Assembly (NCBI GenBank): GCA_049437325.1 | Contig: JBMTIM010000006.1 | Span: forward strand, 1-64,000 | DNA from: UBA11606 sp049437325 | GTDB lineage: Bacteria; Actinomycetota; Acidimicrobiia; Acidimicrobiales; Aldehydirespiratoraceae | Direction: 5' to 3' | Length of the DNA: 64,000 nucleotides | Shown here: positions 16,401-24,448 of the stretch, piece by piece | Layout: each line of letters begins with the position of its first letter | How positions within the stretch are numbered: the stretch's first letter is position 1 | The notes under the pieces: generated by a model | Databases searched by the model: none | Told to the model about the DNA's origin: nothing | Seen by the model: only the letters and a program-made list of their open reading frames with translations | Translations under genes and position numbers: made by a program

Positions 16401-17176
16401 CGTGGACTCCGATCGGGTGTGGCAGGGACGATCACCGGACCGTCGGGCTCGTCGATGATGCGAACGGTCGCTCCGAAGTGTTCGGCGATCACCTCGGCGG
16501 TCAGCACCTCAGCGGGTGCCCCCGACACGACGATACGCCCATCGGCGAGCAGTGCGATCCTGTCGCCGTAACGCGCCGCCAGTGTGAGGTCGTGCAGCGT
16601 TGCGATCACGGTCAGTCCTCGCTCACGACGAAGACCGTCGACCAGATCGAGAACGTCTTGTTGATGGCCCAGGTCGAGAGCGGTCGTCGGCTCGTCGAGC
16701 AGCAGGATGTCGGCTTGCTGTGCGAGTGCTCGCGCCAGCACAACCCGCTGACGTTCTCCACCAGACAACGATCGGACCTCCCGTTCGACAAAGCCCGCAA
16801 GATCCAGACGGTTCAGGACATCGATCGCAACCGCAACGTCGGTGTCGGTGTCACGGCCGAAGACCCCACGGTGAGGCGTTCGGCCCAGCATCACGTAGTC
16901 GACGACGTACATTCCCGGTGGGATGACAGGAGACTGCGGCACGTAGGCGAGGACGCGTGCGCGGTCTTGGGGTTTGTCGATGACAACGCCGCCGATCTCG
17001 ATCCGACCCTCGTGGCCGATCGTGCCGAGCAGGGAACGAAGCAGCGTGGTCTTTCCCGACCCGTTGGGTCCGATGATGTTGATCCACTCGCCTTCTGCGA
17101 TGTCGAGGTCGACCCCGTGCAGGATCGGGACGCCGCCGAGTGCGACGGACAGGGCGCCGGTGGTGATCGAGGGCAC
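16397..17176 (-). CDS. btuD: corrinoid/Fe-siderophore type ABC transporter ATPase
   Basis: A 259-residue ATPase of the FecE/BtuD group. Walker A GPNGSGKTT is at about residues 36-44, Q-loop YVPQSP near 80, signature LSGGERQRVVLARAL, Walker B ILLLDEPTTALD and the H-loop ATLHD follow in order. The start is a GTG at 17174-17176 that shares one base with the permease stop (TAGTG). Its assignment to corrinoids rests on the cobalamin riboswitch upstream and on cobO downstream. Confidence 0.92.
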   Translation of the reverse strand: MPSITTGALSVALGGVPILHGVDLDIAEGEWINIIGPNGSGKTTLLRSLLGTIGHEGRIEIGGVVIDKPQDRARVLAYVPQSPVIPPGMYVVDYVMLGRTPHRGVFGRDTDTDVAVAIDVLNRLDLAGFVEREVRSLSGGERQRVVLARALAQQADILLLDEPTTALDLGHQQDVLDLVDGLRRERGLTVIATLHDLTLAARYGDRIALLADGRIVVSGAPAEVLTAEVIAEHFGATVRIIDEPDGPVIVPATPDRSPR

Positions 17177-18213
17177 TACCAGACCTCCCGGCGGCTCGTG
17201 CGCAGGACAACCACGAAGAACGGCGCGCCGAGGAAGGCGGTCACGACCCCGATGGGCAGTTCTGCCGGCTCGACGAGCGTTCGGGCGGCGAGGTCTGCCA
17301 GCACCATGAAGGCCCCACCGAACAGGATCGAGAGCGGGATGAGGACCCGATAGCTCGTTCCGAACACGAGGCGCACGACGTGGGGAACGATGATCCCGAC
17401 AAAGCCGATGAGGCCGCTGACCGACACGGCCGCAGCCGCACCCAGCGACGCTGCGACAACGACGTGGATCCGGACTCGACGTGGGTCGATCCCCAGCGCC
17501 TGCGCCTCTTCGTCCCCGACCGCCAAAATGTCGAGCGCCCGGCGGTAGCGCAGCATGACAGCGACCGCCACCACGAAGTACGGCAGCAACAGCATCGGCT
17601 CGGACCAGCCCGATGTCGCAACGCGACCGAGAATCCACGAATACACCTCACGGAAGGCATCGGAGTTGGCCTGCAGAACATATGTCTGGCAGGCGGTGAG
17701 AAAGCTCGCAACCGCAACCCCGGCAAGAACGAGTGACGCCGTGGAACGTCCGCCGATGTAACCCGCCCCATAGGACAACACGACGGCGAAGAGTGCACCG
17801 GCGAAGGCCGAAAGGGGAACCAGGTCGACCAAGCCCGAACCGTCACCGAGATTCTGTGTGATGGCAATCGTTGCGCCGAGGCCGGCCCCAGCCGCGACAC
17901 CGAGGAGATACGGGTCGACCAGCGGATTGCGAAAGGCACCCTGATATGCAGCGCCGCTGACCGACAGCGTCGCACCCACGAGGAGCCCGAGCACGACTCG
18001 AGGGAGCCGGACTTCTTGCACGATGGCTTCGTGGATACTGCTCAACCCGGAGTCGGCGCTGAGTCCGGGAATGGCATCGACCAGGGCGTAGAGCACGGCC
18101 CGGGGTGCGATGCCGACCGGACCGACGCCGAGACCGGCGACGACTGCGACGACAAGCGCGGCGAACCCGGCCCCCAGCGCAGGGGCTCGAAGTCGGGTCG
18201 GCTCGATCGTCAT
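17176..18213 (-). CDS. btuC: corrinoid ABC transporter permease (FecCD family)
   Basis: A 345-residue membrane protein with about ten hydrophobic segments. RLPRVVLGLLVGATLSVSGAAYQGAFRNPL, of which the middle part is the FecCD hallmark, is at about residues 68-97; the coupling-helix region GDEEAQALGIDPRRVR is at about 233-248; SGLIGFVGIIVPHVVR follows. It forms the translocation channel for a metal chelate, here most likely cobalamin. It lies 4 bases after the binding-protein gene and overlaps the ATPase gene by one base. Confidence 0.93.
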   Translation of the reverse strand: MTIEPTRLRAPALGAGFAALVVAVVAGLGVGPVGIAPRAVLYALVDAIPGLSADSGLSSIHEAIVQEVRLPRVVLGLLVGATLSVSGAAYQGAFRNPLVDPYLLGVAAGAGLGATIAITQNLGDGSGLVDLVPLSAFAGALFAVVLSYGAGYIGGRSTASLVLAGVAVASFLTACQTYVLQANSDAFREVYSWILGRVATSGWSEPMLLLPYFVVAVAVMLRYRRALDILAVGDEEAQALGIDPRRVRIHVVVAASLGAAAAVSVSGLIGFVGIIVPHVVRLVFGTSYRVLIPLSILFGGAFMVLADLAARTLVEPAELPIGVVTAFLGAPFFVVVLRTSRREVW

Positions 18214-18217
18214 CAGC

Positions 18218-19096
18218 TCAGTCGGTGTGAGCCGACTCGACCGCAGCGGCTATGGCCTCGACGAAGTCGACGAGACGCGGACCCCATCGGGAAACGACGT
18301 CGTCGTCGAGTTCGACCACGTTGCCGTTCTGTACCGCCGTGAGCTGGTCCCAGCCTGGCCGCGCTGCGACCGTTGCTGCGCTCTGCGCACAACATCGCGT
18401 GTCGGCAAGGAAGATCACGTCGGGGTCGGCGTCGAGGAGATACTCGTCACTGAGTTGGGGATAGCCGAAGGCGGCGCCGTCTGCGTCAGCCGCATCAGCG
18501 ACATTGGTCAGCCCGAAGAGTGCATACACCGCGCCGATGAAGGTGGAGCTGGTGACGCTGTAGAGGGTGTTGTCGAGTTCGTGGTAGTAGGTCAGTGCCG
18601 ACGACTGGGGGGCGTCGTCGACCAGGCCGTCGATGGCCGTCCGCATGGCGTCGACCACCACCGCCGCCTCGGGGGCGAATCCTGTCGCGTCGCCGACCAG
18701 TTGGATCTGGCTGTAGACCTCTTCGATCGCCGACGGCGCGGCGATGACCAGCACCGACACGCCGGCGGCTTCCAGACCGCTGCGGAGGTCGTCGTTCCAG
18801 TCCATGACGACCAAGTCGGGCTCGAAGGAAAGGATTGCCTCGATGTTGGGGTCCCAACCCGAGAGATCGGTGAGTGGTGTTCCTTCCGGGTAGTAGGAGA
18901 ACTCGTCGACGGCGACAACGAGATCGCCGGCTCCCACCGCGTAGAGCATCTCGGTGCCGGTCGGCGTGATGGACACGATTCGTTCAGCCGGCGCCGAATC
19001 GACCGCCATCTCGTCGGCCGGTTCGGCGTCGCCGCAGGCGGCGCCGAGAAGCGCCATGACAAGCAGCAGAGCCAGGGATGTGACCAATCTTTTCAC
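18218..19096 (-). CDS. btuF: corrinoid-binding lipoprotein of the ABC transporter (BtuF-like)
   Basis: A 292-residue extracellular binding protein. The GTG start at 19094-19096 has an AGGAGG 8 bases ahead. MKRLVTSLALLLVMALLGAAC is not usual in its -3 residue (Gly) but reads as a lipoprotein signal with Cys about residue 21. The periplasmic-binding fold of class III is seen in RIVSITPTGTEMLYAVGAGD, then ILSFEPDLVVM and DADPDVIFLAD. Longer in-frame readings run into the riboswitch and were rejected. It is the first gene after the cobalamin riboswitch, which fixes its likely ligand. Confidence 0.92.
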   Translation of the reverse strand: MKRLVTSLALLLVMALLGAACGDAEPADEMAVDSAPAERIVSITPTGTEMLYAVGAGDLVVAVDEFSYYPEGTPLTDLSGWDPNIEAILSFEPDLVVMDWNDDLRSGLEAAGVSVLVIAAPSAIEEVYSQIQLVGDATGFAPEAAVVVDAMRTAIDGLVDDAPQSSALTYYHELDNTLYSVTSSTFIGAVYALFGLTNVADAADADGAAFGYPQLSDEYLLDADPDVIFLADTRCCAQSAATVAARPGWDQLTAVQNGNVVELDDDVVSRWGPRLVDFVEAIAAAVESAHTD

Positions 19097-19194
19097 GAGG
19101 GTTCCTCCTGTGGCTCGAGTCCGGCTGGCACGAGCGCTCGGAAACCCCGATCGCACGAGCCGTCCCTTTTCCTCGAGGGTCGGTTCGTCGTCCA

Positions 19195-19295
19195 CTCCAG
19201 GCGACCGGACTCGTCCTACCCACCGAAGTGGACGGGCATCACCGTTGCGGGACAGTTCCGGGATCTCACCGGATTCGCTGCATGTGAACGGGCGA
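19195..19295 (-). promoter_or_regulatory. cobalamin riboswitch (B12 aptamer)
   Basis: On the minus strand the leader reads GAATCCGGTGAGATCC (19276-19261), then CGGAACTGTCCCGCAACGGT (19260-19241), then GAGTCCGGTCGCCTGG (19212-19197). These are the conserved core and the B12-box strand of cobalamin riboswitches. A TAGGCT -10 box at 19301-19296 overlaps the stop codon of the upstream gene. If that box starts the RNA, the 5' helices of the aptamer are short; if the RNA begins further up, they lie inside the preceding gene. About 95 bases separate the B12 box from the GTG, with an AGGAGG that could be hidden when ligand binds. Confidence 0.88.
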
Positions 19296-19298
19296 AGC

Positions 19299-20354
19299 CT
19301 AGCGACCAAGAGCGTCGAGACGCTCGATCGCCTCGGCGACGATACGCCCGATCAGTTCGTCGCAGCTCGGGAGGTCGTCGACGACGCCGACGCATTGACC
19401 GGTCGGGAGGATGCCGACATCGATCTGCCCGTCGACCATCGTCGCCCGAGTCAACATCGGCGCGTTGGCCGCCATCGCCAGCTGTGACCACGTCAGGCCC
19501 TGGCGCTTGCGCATCGCGAACCCCTCCTTGACCAGGTCACCCAACGCCGTGTCGGTCAGCTTGCGGAACCGGAGCGCATTGAGTGCAGCTCGCGGAAACC
19601 GCAGCAGCCCAGCCCGCTCGAGCGACTCGACCATCTCGGTGCGGACGACTCGCTGGGGGGCACCATCGATCGCCGTCGAAACGACGGTCCCGGTGACGGG
19701 AGTGGCGAGGTAGGCCTGCTTGACCGTGTCGGGAACCTCCGAATCTGCGGTCAGCAGGAACCGAGTACCCATCGCAATGCCATCAGCACCCCATGCCAGC
19801 GCTGCAGCAAGCCCACGACCGTCGTGAAAACCGCCGGCTGCGATGACGGGAATCTCGACTGCATCGAGAATCTGCGGCAACAGCAACGAGGTGGGAACCG
19901 TGCCGGTGTGGCCACCGCCTTCCCCGCCCTGACAGAGCACTGCGTCGACACCCCACGCCGCCACTTTCTCGGCGTGCCGCCGGGCGCCGACGGTCGGGAC
20001 CACCACCAGCCCGTGCTCCTTGAGTTTCGCGACCATGTCGGGGCGCGGCGCCTGCGCAAACGACGCAACTCGGACTTCGGCCCGGATGAGATGGTCGACC
20101 CGCTGATCGATGTCGACGGCATCGGTGCGCAGGTTGACCCCGAAGGGACATTCGGTGCGACGCTGCACGTCCTCGATCGCCGTAACCATCTCGTCGAAGG
20201 TCATCGTGGCAGCAGCGAGAATGCCGAGACCGCCAGCGTTGGCCGTGCCCACCACGAGGGACGGACCCGCGACCCAGCCCATTCCGGTCTGCACGATCGG
20301 GAATCGAACGCCGAACAATTCGGTTGCACGGGTTTGGAGTCGTGGATCGACCAT
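19299..20354 (-). CDS. nitronate monooxygenase family FMN enzyme
   Basis: A 351-residue TIM-barrel flavoprotein of the nitronate monooxygenase / FabK-like group. Family signs are FPIVQTGMGWVAGPSLV near residues 18-34, LGILAAA, GEGGGHTGTVPTSLLLPQI near 143-161, PVIAAGGFHDGRGLAAALAWGADGIAMGTRFL near 170-200. Exact substrate (nitronates or enoyl thioesters) cannot be told. The ATG at 20352-20354 is 6 bases after a minus-strand TAGGCT (complement 20361-20366), a leaderless arrangement. Its stop codon overlaps the -10 box of the cobalamin operon. Confidence 0.88.
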   Translation of the reverse strand: MVDPRLQTRATELFGVRFPIVQTGMGWVAGPSLVVGTANAGGLGILAAATMTFDEMVTAIEDVQRRTECPFGVNLRTDAVDIDQRVDHLIRAEVRVASFAQAPRPDMVAKLKEHGLVVVPTVGARRHAEKVAAWGVDAVLCQGGEGGGHTGTVPTSLLLPQILDAVEIPVIAAGGFHDGRGLAAALAWGADGIAMGTRFLLTADSEVPDTVKQAYLATPVTGTVVSTAIDGAPQRVVRTEMVESLERAGLLRFPRAALNALRFRKLTDTALGDLVKEGFAMRKRQGLTWSQLAMAANAPMLTRATMVDGQIDVGILPTGQCVGVVDDLPSCDELIGRIVAEAIERLDALGR

Positions 20355-20447
20355 TCTCGAAGCCTAAGACCTAGGGTGGCGCAGACCCGAGTCGGTCCTG
20401 CAAACGCAACCGCGACGGCGAGCACACGAGAGGGGGTTGGAGAACCG
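20355..20447. promoter_or_regulatory. divergent promoters of the monooxygenase gene and selD
   Basis: AGCCTA at 20361-20366 is the minus-strand TAGGCT of the monooxygenase gene. Next to it, TAGGGT at 20372-20377 on the plus strand would start a selD mRNA with a leader of about 60-65 bases, which carries a GGAG 8 bases before the selD ATG. No other structure is obvious. Confidence 0.5.
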
Positions 20448-21485
20448 ATGACGAAACGGCTCACCGAGTTCAGTCATGGCGCTGGTTGAGGCTGCAAGCT
20501 CGCCCCGGGCGAGTTGGCGCAGGTCGTGCGCCGCCTCACTCCTCCGGATGCTCCGGACCTGCTCGTCGGCGCGGCGAGTGGCGACGACGCAGCGGTGTAC
20601 CGCCTCTCGCCCGAGCGCGCCCTGGTGGTCACCGCCGACTTCATCACGCCGGTGGTCGACGACGCCAGGGCATGGGGTCGGGTGGCTGCCGCCAACGCAG
20701 TGTCCGACGTCTACGCCATGGGGGGCACGCCCCTGCTCGCCATCAACCTCGTGTGTTGGAACACCGAGGAACTTTCCAACGAACTTCTCGGAGATGTTCT
20801 TCTCGGCGGCCAAGACGTCGCCGATGCGTGTGGATTTCTTGTCGCCGGTGGCCACACCGTCGACGACCCAGAACCCAAATACGGCATGGCCGTGGTCGGC
20901 GAGGTCCATCCCGACCGTCTGCTCACCAACGCCGGGCTCGTCGCCGGTCAATCGTTGATCCTGACGAAGCCACTGGGCATCGGCATCATCACCACGGCAC
21001 AGAAGCGCAACGTGGTCGACGACGCAACCATTGCTGCTGCGATCGATTCCATGAGCCGAACCAATGCCGAAGCCGCCGCACGCGCGGTTGCCGCCGGTGC
21101 CACCGGTGCCACCGATGTGACCGGTTTCGGACTCCTGGGGCACGCCGGACGGATGGCCCAGGAATCGGAGGTGTCGCTCCGGATCGATGTCGGGTCGGTA
21201 CCGGTGATCGACGGTGCCCGCGAGCTCGCAGCGGACGGCGTCGTACCTGGGGGCACGGGTCGCAACCTGGCATGGATCCTCGACACCGTCGAGATCGGCG
21301 AGGGTGTCACCGACCTCGACGTGACGATCCTCGGCGATGCGCAGACCAGCGGCGGTCTGCTGTTCGGGGTCGATCCTTCCCGCGCCGAAGGCGTCGTTGC
21401 CGAGCTGGAAGCAAGCGGTCACGTCGCAGCATGTATCGGAACCGTGACCGCCGGCAACGGGACCATGTTCCTAACTCGAGGCTGA
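20448..21485 (+). CDS. selD: selenide, water dikinase, itself a selenoprotein (Sec14)
   Basis: SelD makes selenophosphate from selenide and ATP, the selenium donor for selenocysteine. A plain reading starts at 20514 and lacks the N-terminal catalytic part. From the ATG at 20448 (GGAG 8 bases ahead) the frame reads MTKRLTEFSHGAG, then TGA at 20487-20489, then GCKLAPGELAQVV and on without a break to 21485. The TGA is exactly where E. coli SelD has Cys17 in HGAGCGCK, and other SelD proteins have selenocysteine there. The following Lys17 is the conserved catalytic lysine. The rest shows GDDAAVY, AANAVSDVYAMGG, KPLG and ATDVTGFGLLGH. Length with Sec is 345 residues, normal for the family. A SECIS-like hairpin follows the TGA. 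Confidence 0.95.
20487..20523 (+). promoter_or_regulatory. SECIS-like hairpin of selD
   Basis: Directly after the TGA, CTCGCC (20499-20504) pairs with GGCGAG (20508-20513) around a CCG loop. The stem extends by G-U and A-U pairs, one A-G mismatch, then further pairs down to the CTGC/GCAG region. The loop holds a G and sits about 18 bases after the TGA, as in bacterial SECIS elements that SelB recognises. Confidence 0.7.
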
Positions 21486-21541
21486 CACCGCACCCTGATC
21501 GGTGTGGGCGTGCGTGTGCGGACGGCAGCGTCAGTGCACGA

Positions 21542-21952
21542 TCAGCAGCAGTCTGCGCAGATTCCCCGATACACGAGCTCGGTCGACGTGATCGTCATGT
21601 CGCGGTGCTCGCCAGCCGGCAGGGCCGGCGCTTCGATGCCGAACGCGACATCGAAGACCGAACCACACCCGTCACACACGAGATGATGGTGAACCGGGGC
21701 AACGTTCGGGTCGTAGCGCTTCGACCGGCCATCGAGCGAGAGTTCGCGAAGCTCGCCCAATGCGGTGAGCTGTTGGAGCGTCGAATACACCGTGGCTCGG
21801 CTGATCTCGGGTAGCAGCACCCGCGCCTTGTCGAGCACCTCGTCGGCGGAAAGATGCACGTTTCGCCCCTCGAGGACCTGCGCGATCACGCGGCGTTGCG
21901 CCGTCAGGCGATAGCCGCGTGCTTGCAGGCGCTCGAGCAGCGGTGTGTCCAT
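21542..21952 (-). CDS. Fur-family metal-dependent repressor
   Basis: A 136-residue Fur/PerR/Zur-type regulator. The winged helix covers about residues 1-80 (RLTAQRRVIAQVL, then SADEVLDKAR and SRATVYSTLQQLTALGEL). The metal-binding part has HHHLVCDGCGSVFDV and a terminal CADCC, giving the two CxxC pairs of a structural zinc site. PerR and Fur cannot be told apart from this alone. A minus-strand TACGAT (complement 21960-21965) is 7 bases before the ATG at 21950-21952, which decides that start over an in-frame GTG seven codons upstream. It is divergent from the epimerase gene. Confidence 0.92.
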   Translation of the reverse strand: MDTPLLERLQARGYRLTAQRRVIAQVLEGRNVHLSADEVLDKARVLLPEISRATVYSTLQQLTALGELRELSLDGRSKRYDPNVAPVHHHLVCDGCGSVFDVAFGIEAPALPAGEHRDMTITSTELVYRGICADCC

Positions 21953-22019
21953 GCCCTTGATCGTACCGATCACGATTTGGCAGGGCCAACACCCCCAGTG
22001 CCTGGCCTAGGGTTCCCCC
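21953..22019. promoter_or_regulatory. divergent leaderless promoters of the Fur gene and the epimerase gene
   Basis: The minus-strand TACGAT (21960-21965) and the plus-strand TAGGGT (22008-22013) stand 7 and 6 bases before their respective start codons. I see no clear palindromic Fur box between them. Confidence 0.5.
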
Positions 22020-23033
22020 ATGCGTGTTGCGATCACCGGAGCCACCGGCTTCATCGGAGGTCACATCACGAGTCAGGCAATCCGATCTGGGCACGATGTT
22101 GTTGCCCTCATCCGCTCCCCGGCCAAATTGGCGGCATCGATGGCCTCACTCGACGTCGAGATGCCCGACTACGTGGTGGGTGACATGACCGACAAGGCCT
22201 CGGTCGCTTCCCTGGTCGGCGGGGTCGATGCCGTCGTGCACGCCGCCGCGATCGTGTCGCTCGCCCCCCGAGACGCGCAACGCGTGGTCGACCAGAACAC
22301 GCTCGGTACCCAGTTGGTGCTTTCCGCCGCTGCCAATGCCGGACTCGATCCGATCGTGCACCTTTCGAGCACGAGTGCGCTGTTCGAGCCCGGTGGAGAA
22401 CCGATCCGAACCGACACCCCTCCGACGACGGCAACCTTCCCGTACGCACGGGCGAAAGCGCAGGCCGAGGCCATCGCCCGTGAGCTGCAGGCCGATGGTC
22501 GCAACGTTGCGATCGTCTACCCCGGCGGGGTGATCGGTCCACCGGCCGGCGATGCCTTCGGCGAAGCCGGAACCGGCATCACCGGGTTCATCGCACCAGC
22601 ACTGATGCCGACCCGACACGCCACCATGTCGTTCATCGATGTCAGAGATCTTGCCGCCCTCGTCGTCGCGCTGCTCGAGCCGAACCGAGGTGCGCGTCGC
22701 TTCGTGGCCACCGGTACGCACTGCGACATGACCGACCTCGCCGCCGTCTGCTCGACGCTCACCGGACGCACGTTTCGGGTGCCCCCGGTTCCCGCCGCAA
22801 TGTTGCGCGGCTCGGGCATCGTGATGGATCGCATCCGCAGGGTCATCCCGTTTTCGTCCCCCCTCACCGAAGAGGGCATGACAACGATCACGCGTTGGAC
22901 TGGTGCACATGACACCGACCTGACGCCCTTGGGCATCACGCTGCGACCGCTCGAGGTCACAATGGCCGACACGATGCGAGCCCTGCGCGACCGAGGGCAC
23001 CTCAAAGACAGACACATCGGGCAGCTCGCCTGA
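22020..23033 (+). CDS. NAD-dependent epimerase/dehydratase family protein (extended SDR)
   Basis: A 337-residue extended short-chain dehydrogenase. The nucleotide-binding ITGATGFIGGHI is at about residues 5-16, HAAAIVS at 73-79, the catalytic Ser in LSSTSALF near 116, and Tyr-x3-Lys in YARAK near 141. The C-terminal half binds the substrate and is too diverged to name one; sugar-nucleotide epimerase, dihydroflavonol-type reductase and steroid dehydrogenase are all possible. The start follows TAGGGT by 6 bases. The next SDR gene begins 16 bases after the stop, so both are probably transcribed together. Confidence 0.9.
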   Translation: MRVAITGATGFIGGHITSQAIRSGHDVVALIRSPAKLAASMASLDVEMPDYVVGDMTDKASVASLVGGVDAVVHAAAIVSLAPRDAQRVVDQNTLGTQLVLSAAANAGLDPIVHLSSTSALFEPGGEPIRTDTPPTTATFPYARAKAQAEAIARELQADGRNVAIVYPGGVIGPPAGDAFGEAGTGITGFIAPALMPTRHATMSFIDVRDLAALVVALLEPNRGARRFVATGTHCDMTDLAAVCSTLTGRTFRVPPVPAAMLRGSGIVMDRIRRVIPFSSPLTEEGMTTITRWTGAHDTDLTPLGITLRPLEVTMADTMRALRDRGHLKDRHIGQLA

Positions 23034-23049
23034 TCGACCGGGAGATCTC

Positions 23050-23823
23050 ATGGACCGCGACAAACTCGACTCGTTGCACGATTTGACCGGCCGAGTCGCC
23101 ATCGTCACCGGTGGCACCCGAGGGATCGGCAGGGCGATCGCCGAAGGGTTCGGTCTCGCAGGCGCAACGATCGCCGTTGCCAGCCGGAAAGCCGACGCAT
23201 GCGACGCCATGGTTGCGCACCTGGAGTCCATGGCGATCGACGCCATCGGCGTCCCGACGCACATGGCCGACCTCGATGACATCGACAACCTCGTCGCCCG
23301 AACCGTCGAGACCTACGGTGGTATCGACATCATCGTCAACGGTGCCGCCAACGCACTGGCGCTCCCACTCGGGCATCTGACCGAGGAGGCATGGGCCAAG
23401 TCACTCGACACGAACGTTCGCGGCCCCGCATTCCTGGTCGAGAAGGCCCTACCCCACCTCGAGGCTTCCGATCATGCTGCGGTGCTCAACATCATCTCGG
23501 TTGCTGCATTCGTGTTCAACCCGCACGGCGCGATGTATGCAGCGGGAAAGTCTGCGCTGCTGTCGATGACCCGTTCGATGGGAGCCGCGTTCGCAGAGAA
23601 GGGCATCCGGGTCAACGCGCTTGCGCCGGGGACGGTCATGACCGACATGGTGATGAACAACACCCCCGAACGGGTCGAAGCGATGCAACGCGCCAACTAC
23701 ATGAACCGAGGTGCCGACCCCGACGAGATGGTCGGGCCTGCGCTCCTCCTGTGCTCCGATGCCGGCAGCTTCATCACCGGTCAGGTGATCACCGCCGATG
23801 GCGGACTCGCGCCACCGCGGTAG
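23050..23823 (+). CDS. short-chain dehydrogenase/reductase (classical SDR)
   Basis: A 257-residue oxidoreductase with the full classical SDR set: TGGTRGIGRAIA near residues 20-31, NGAANAL near 97, Ser of NIISVAA near 145-150, and Tyr-x3-Lys in MYAAGKSALL near 160-168. The C-terminal GSFITGQVITADGG is the usual end of 3-oxoacyl-type reductases. A GGGAG stands 7 bases before the ATG. It follows the epimerase gene by 16 bases. The substrate is unknown. Confidence 0.93.
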   Translation: MDRDKLDSLHDLTGRVAIVTGGTRGIGRAIAEGFGLAGATIAVASRKADACDAMVAHLESMAIDAIGVPTHMADLDDIDNLVARTVETYGGIDIIVNGAANALALPLGHLTEEAWAKSLDTNVRGPAFLVEKALPHLEASDHAAVLNIISVAAFVFNPHGAMYAAGKSALLSMTRSMGAAFAEKGIRVNALAPGTVMTDMVMNNTPERVEAMQRANYMNRGADPDEMVGPALLLCSDAGSFITGQVITADGGLAPPR

Positions 23824-23832
23824 ACGTCGAGA

Positions 23833-24414
23833 TCAGTCGCCGAGCGAGTTCTTCGTCTGGGCAGTGATCCTGCGGATCAGCGGCTCGAAATGCTCGAGCG
23901 GAAACGTTTCGGCGTCCGGATCGAAGGCCTGCTGATCCCAGTCGTCGGTGAACGTGGCGCACAACTGCCACCAAGGCTCCGACGAGTCGTATTTGGTGTG
24001 GCGCAAGTCGGTCGGTGCACCGAAGTGACCGTAGTAGTGCATGCCCTGGAAGGCTTGATGATTCCTGATCGCCAGATACACGTCCTCGCGAACGTACGGC
24101 TGAATCATCTCGGCCGAGATGGCCCCATGATTCGGAACCGAGATCGCCTTGCCGACATCGTGCATCAGCGCGCCGAAGATCATCTCGTCGTCGGCGCCCG
24201 CCTTCTCGGCCATGGTCGCGGTTTGCAGACAGTGGGTCAGTTGATCGGTGATGAATCCGTCGCTGATCTCCGCCAGCGACTCGAGCAGCATGATCAGACG
24301 GTCGGCCACCCGCCCCTGGTTGGCAAAGGTGCGCTCACCGATATGGGCCCACTGCTCGGCGGTGGACTCGTCCATTCGGGTGAAGCTCGCTGGGTTCGAA
24401 TCGGTGACGGCCAT
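23833..24414 (-). CDS. HD-domain protein of the PhnZ/inositol-oxygenase type (possible diiron oxygenase)
   Basis: A 193-residue HD-domain protein. Candidate metal ligands in order are His61 (LTHCLQ), His85-Asp86 (MHDVGK), His96 (PNHGAIS), His119 (RNHQAF) and Asp157/158 (FTDDWDQ). The extra histidines and the spacing are like those of PhnZ, TmpB and myo-inositol oxygenase, in which the HD site holds a mixed-valent diiron centre and uses O2 to cleave C-C or C-P bonds (established for those enzymes). A plain phosphohydrolase cannot be excluded. The ATG is 6 bases after a minus-strand TACGCT (complement 24421-24426). It is divergent from a flavin amine oxidase-type gene. Confidence 0.85.
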   Translation of the reverse strand: MAVTDSNPASFTRMDESTAEQWAHIGERTFANQGRVADRLIMLLESLAEISDGFITDQLTHCLQTATMAEKAGADDEMIFGALMHDVGKAISVPNHGAISAEMIQPYVREDVYLAIRNHQAFQGMHYYGHFGAPTDLRHTKYDSSEPWWQLCATFTDDWDQQAFDPDAETFPLEHFEPLIRRITAQTKNSLGD

Positions 24415-24448
24415 GCTTGGAGCGTAGTGGCCGTTCTAGGGTTCGGGC
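24415..24448. promoter_or_regulatory. 34-bp divergent leaderless promoter pair
   Basis: Minus-strand TACGCT (complement 24421-24426) and plus-strand TAGGGT (24437-24442) each stand 6 bases before a start codon. They are 10 bases apart, so the two -35 regions lie across each other's boxes and the HD and flavoprotein genes are likely co-regulated. Confidence 0.55.

Noticed and set aside
18218..19309. Binding protein with its start at 19309
   Set aside because: The extension would be inside the cobalamin riboswitch and lack a signal peptide; the GTG at 19096 has AGGAGG and a lipoprotein signal.
20514..21485. selD starting at the GTG/Met at 20514
   Set aside because: That protein would lack the catalytic HGAG-x-GCK part, which is encoded in frame just upstream through a TGA.
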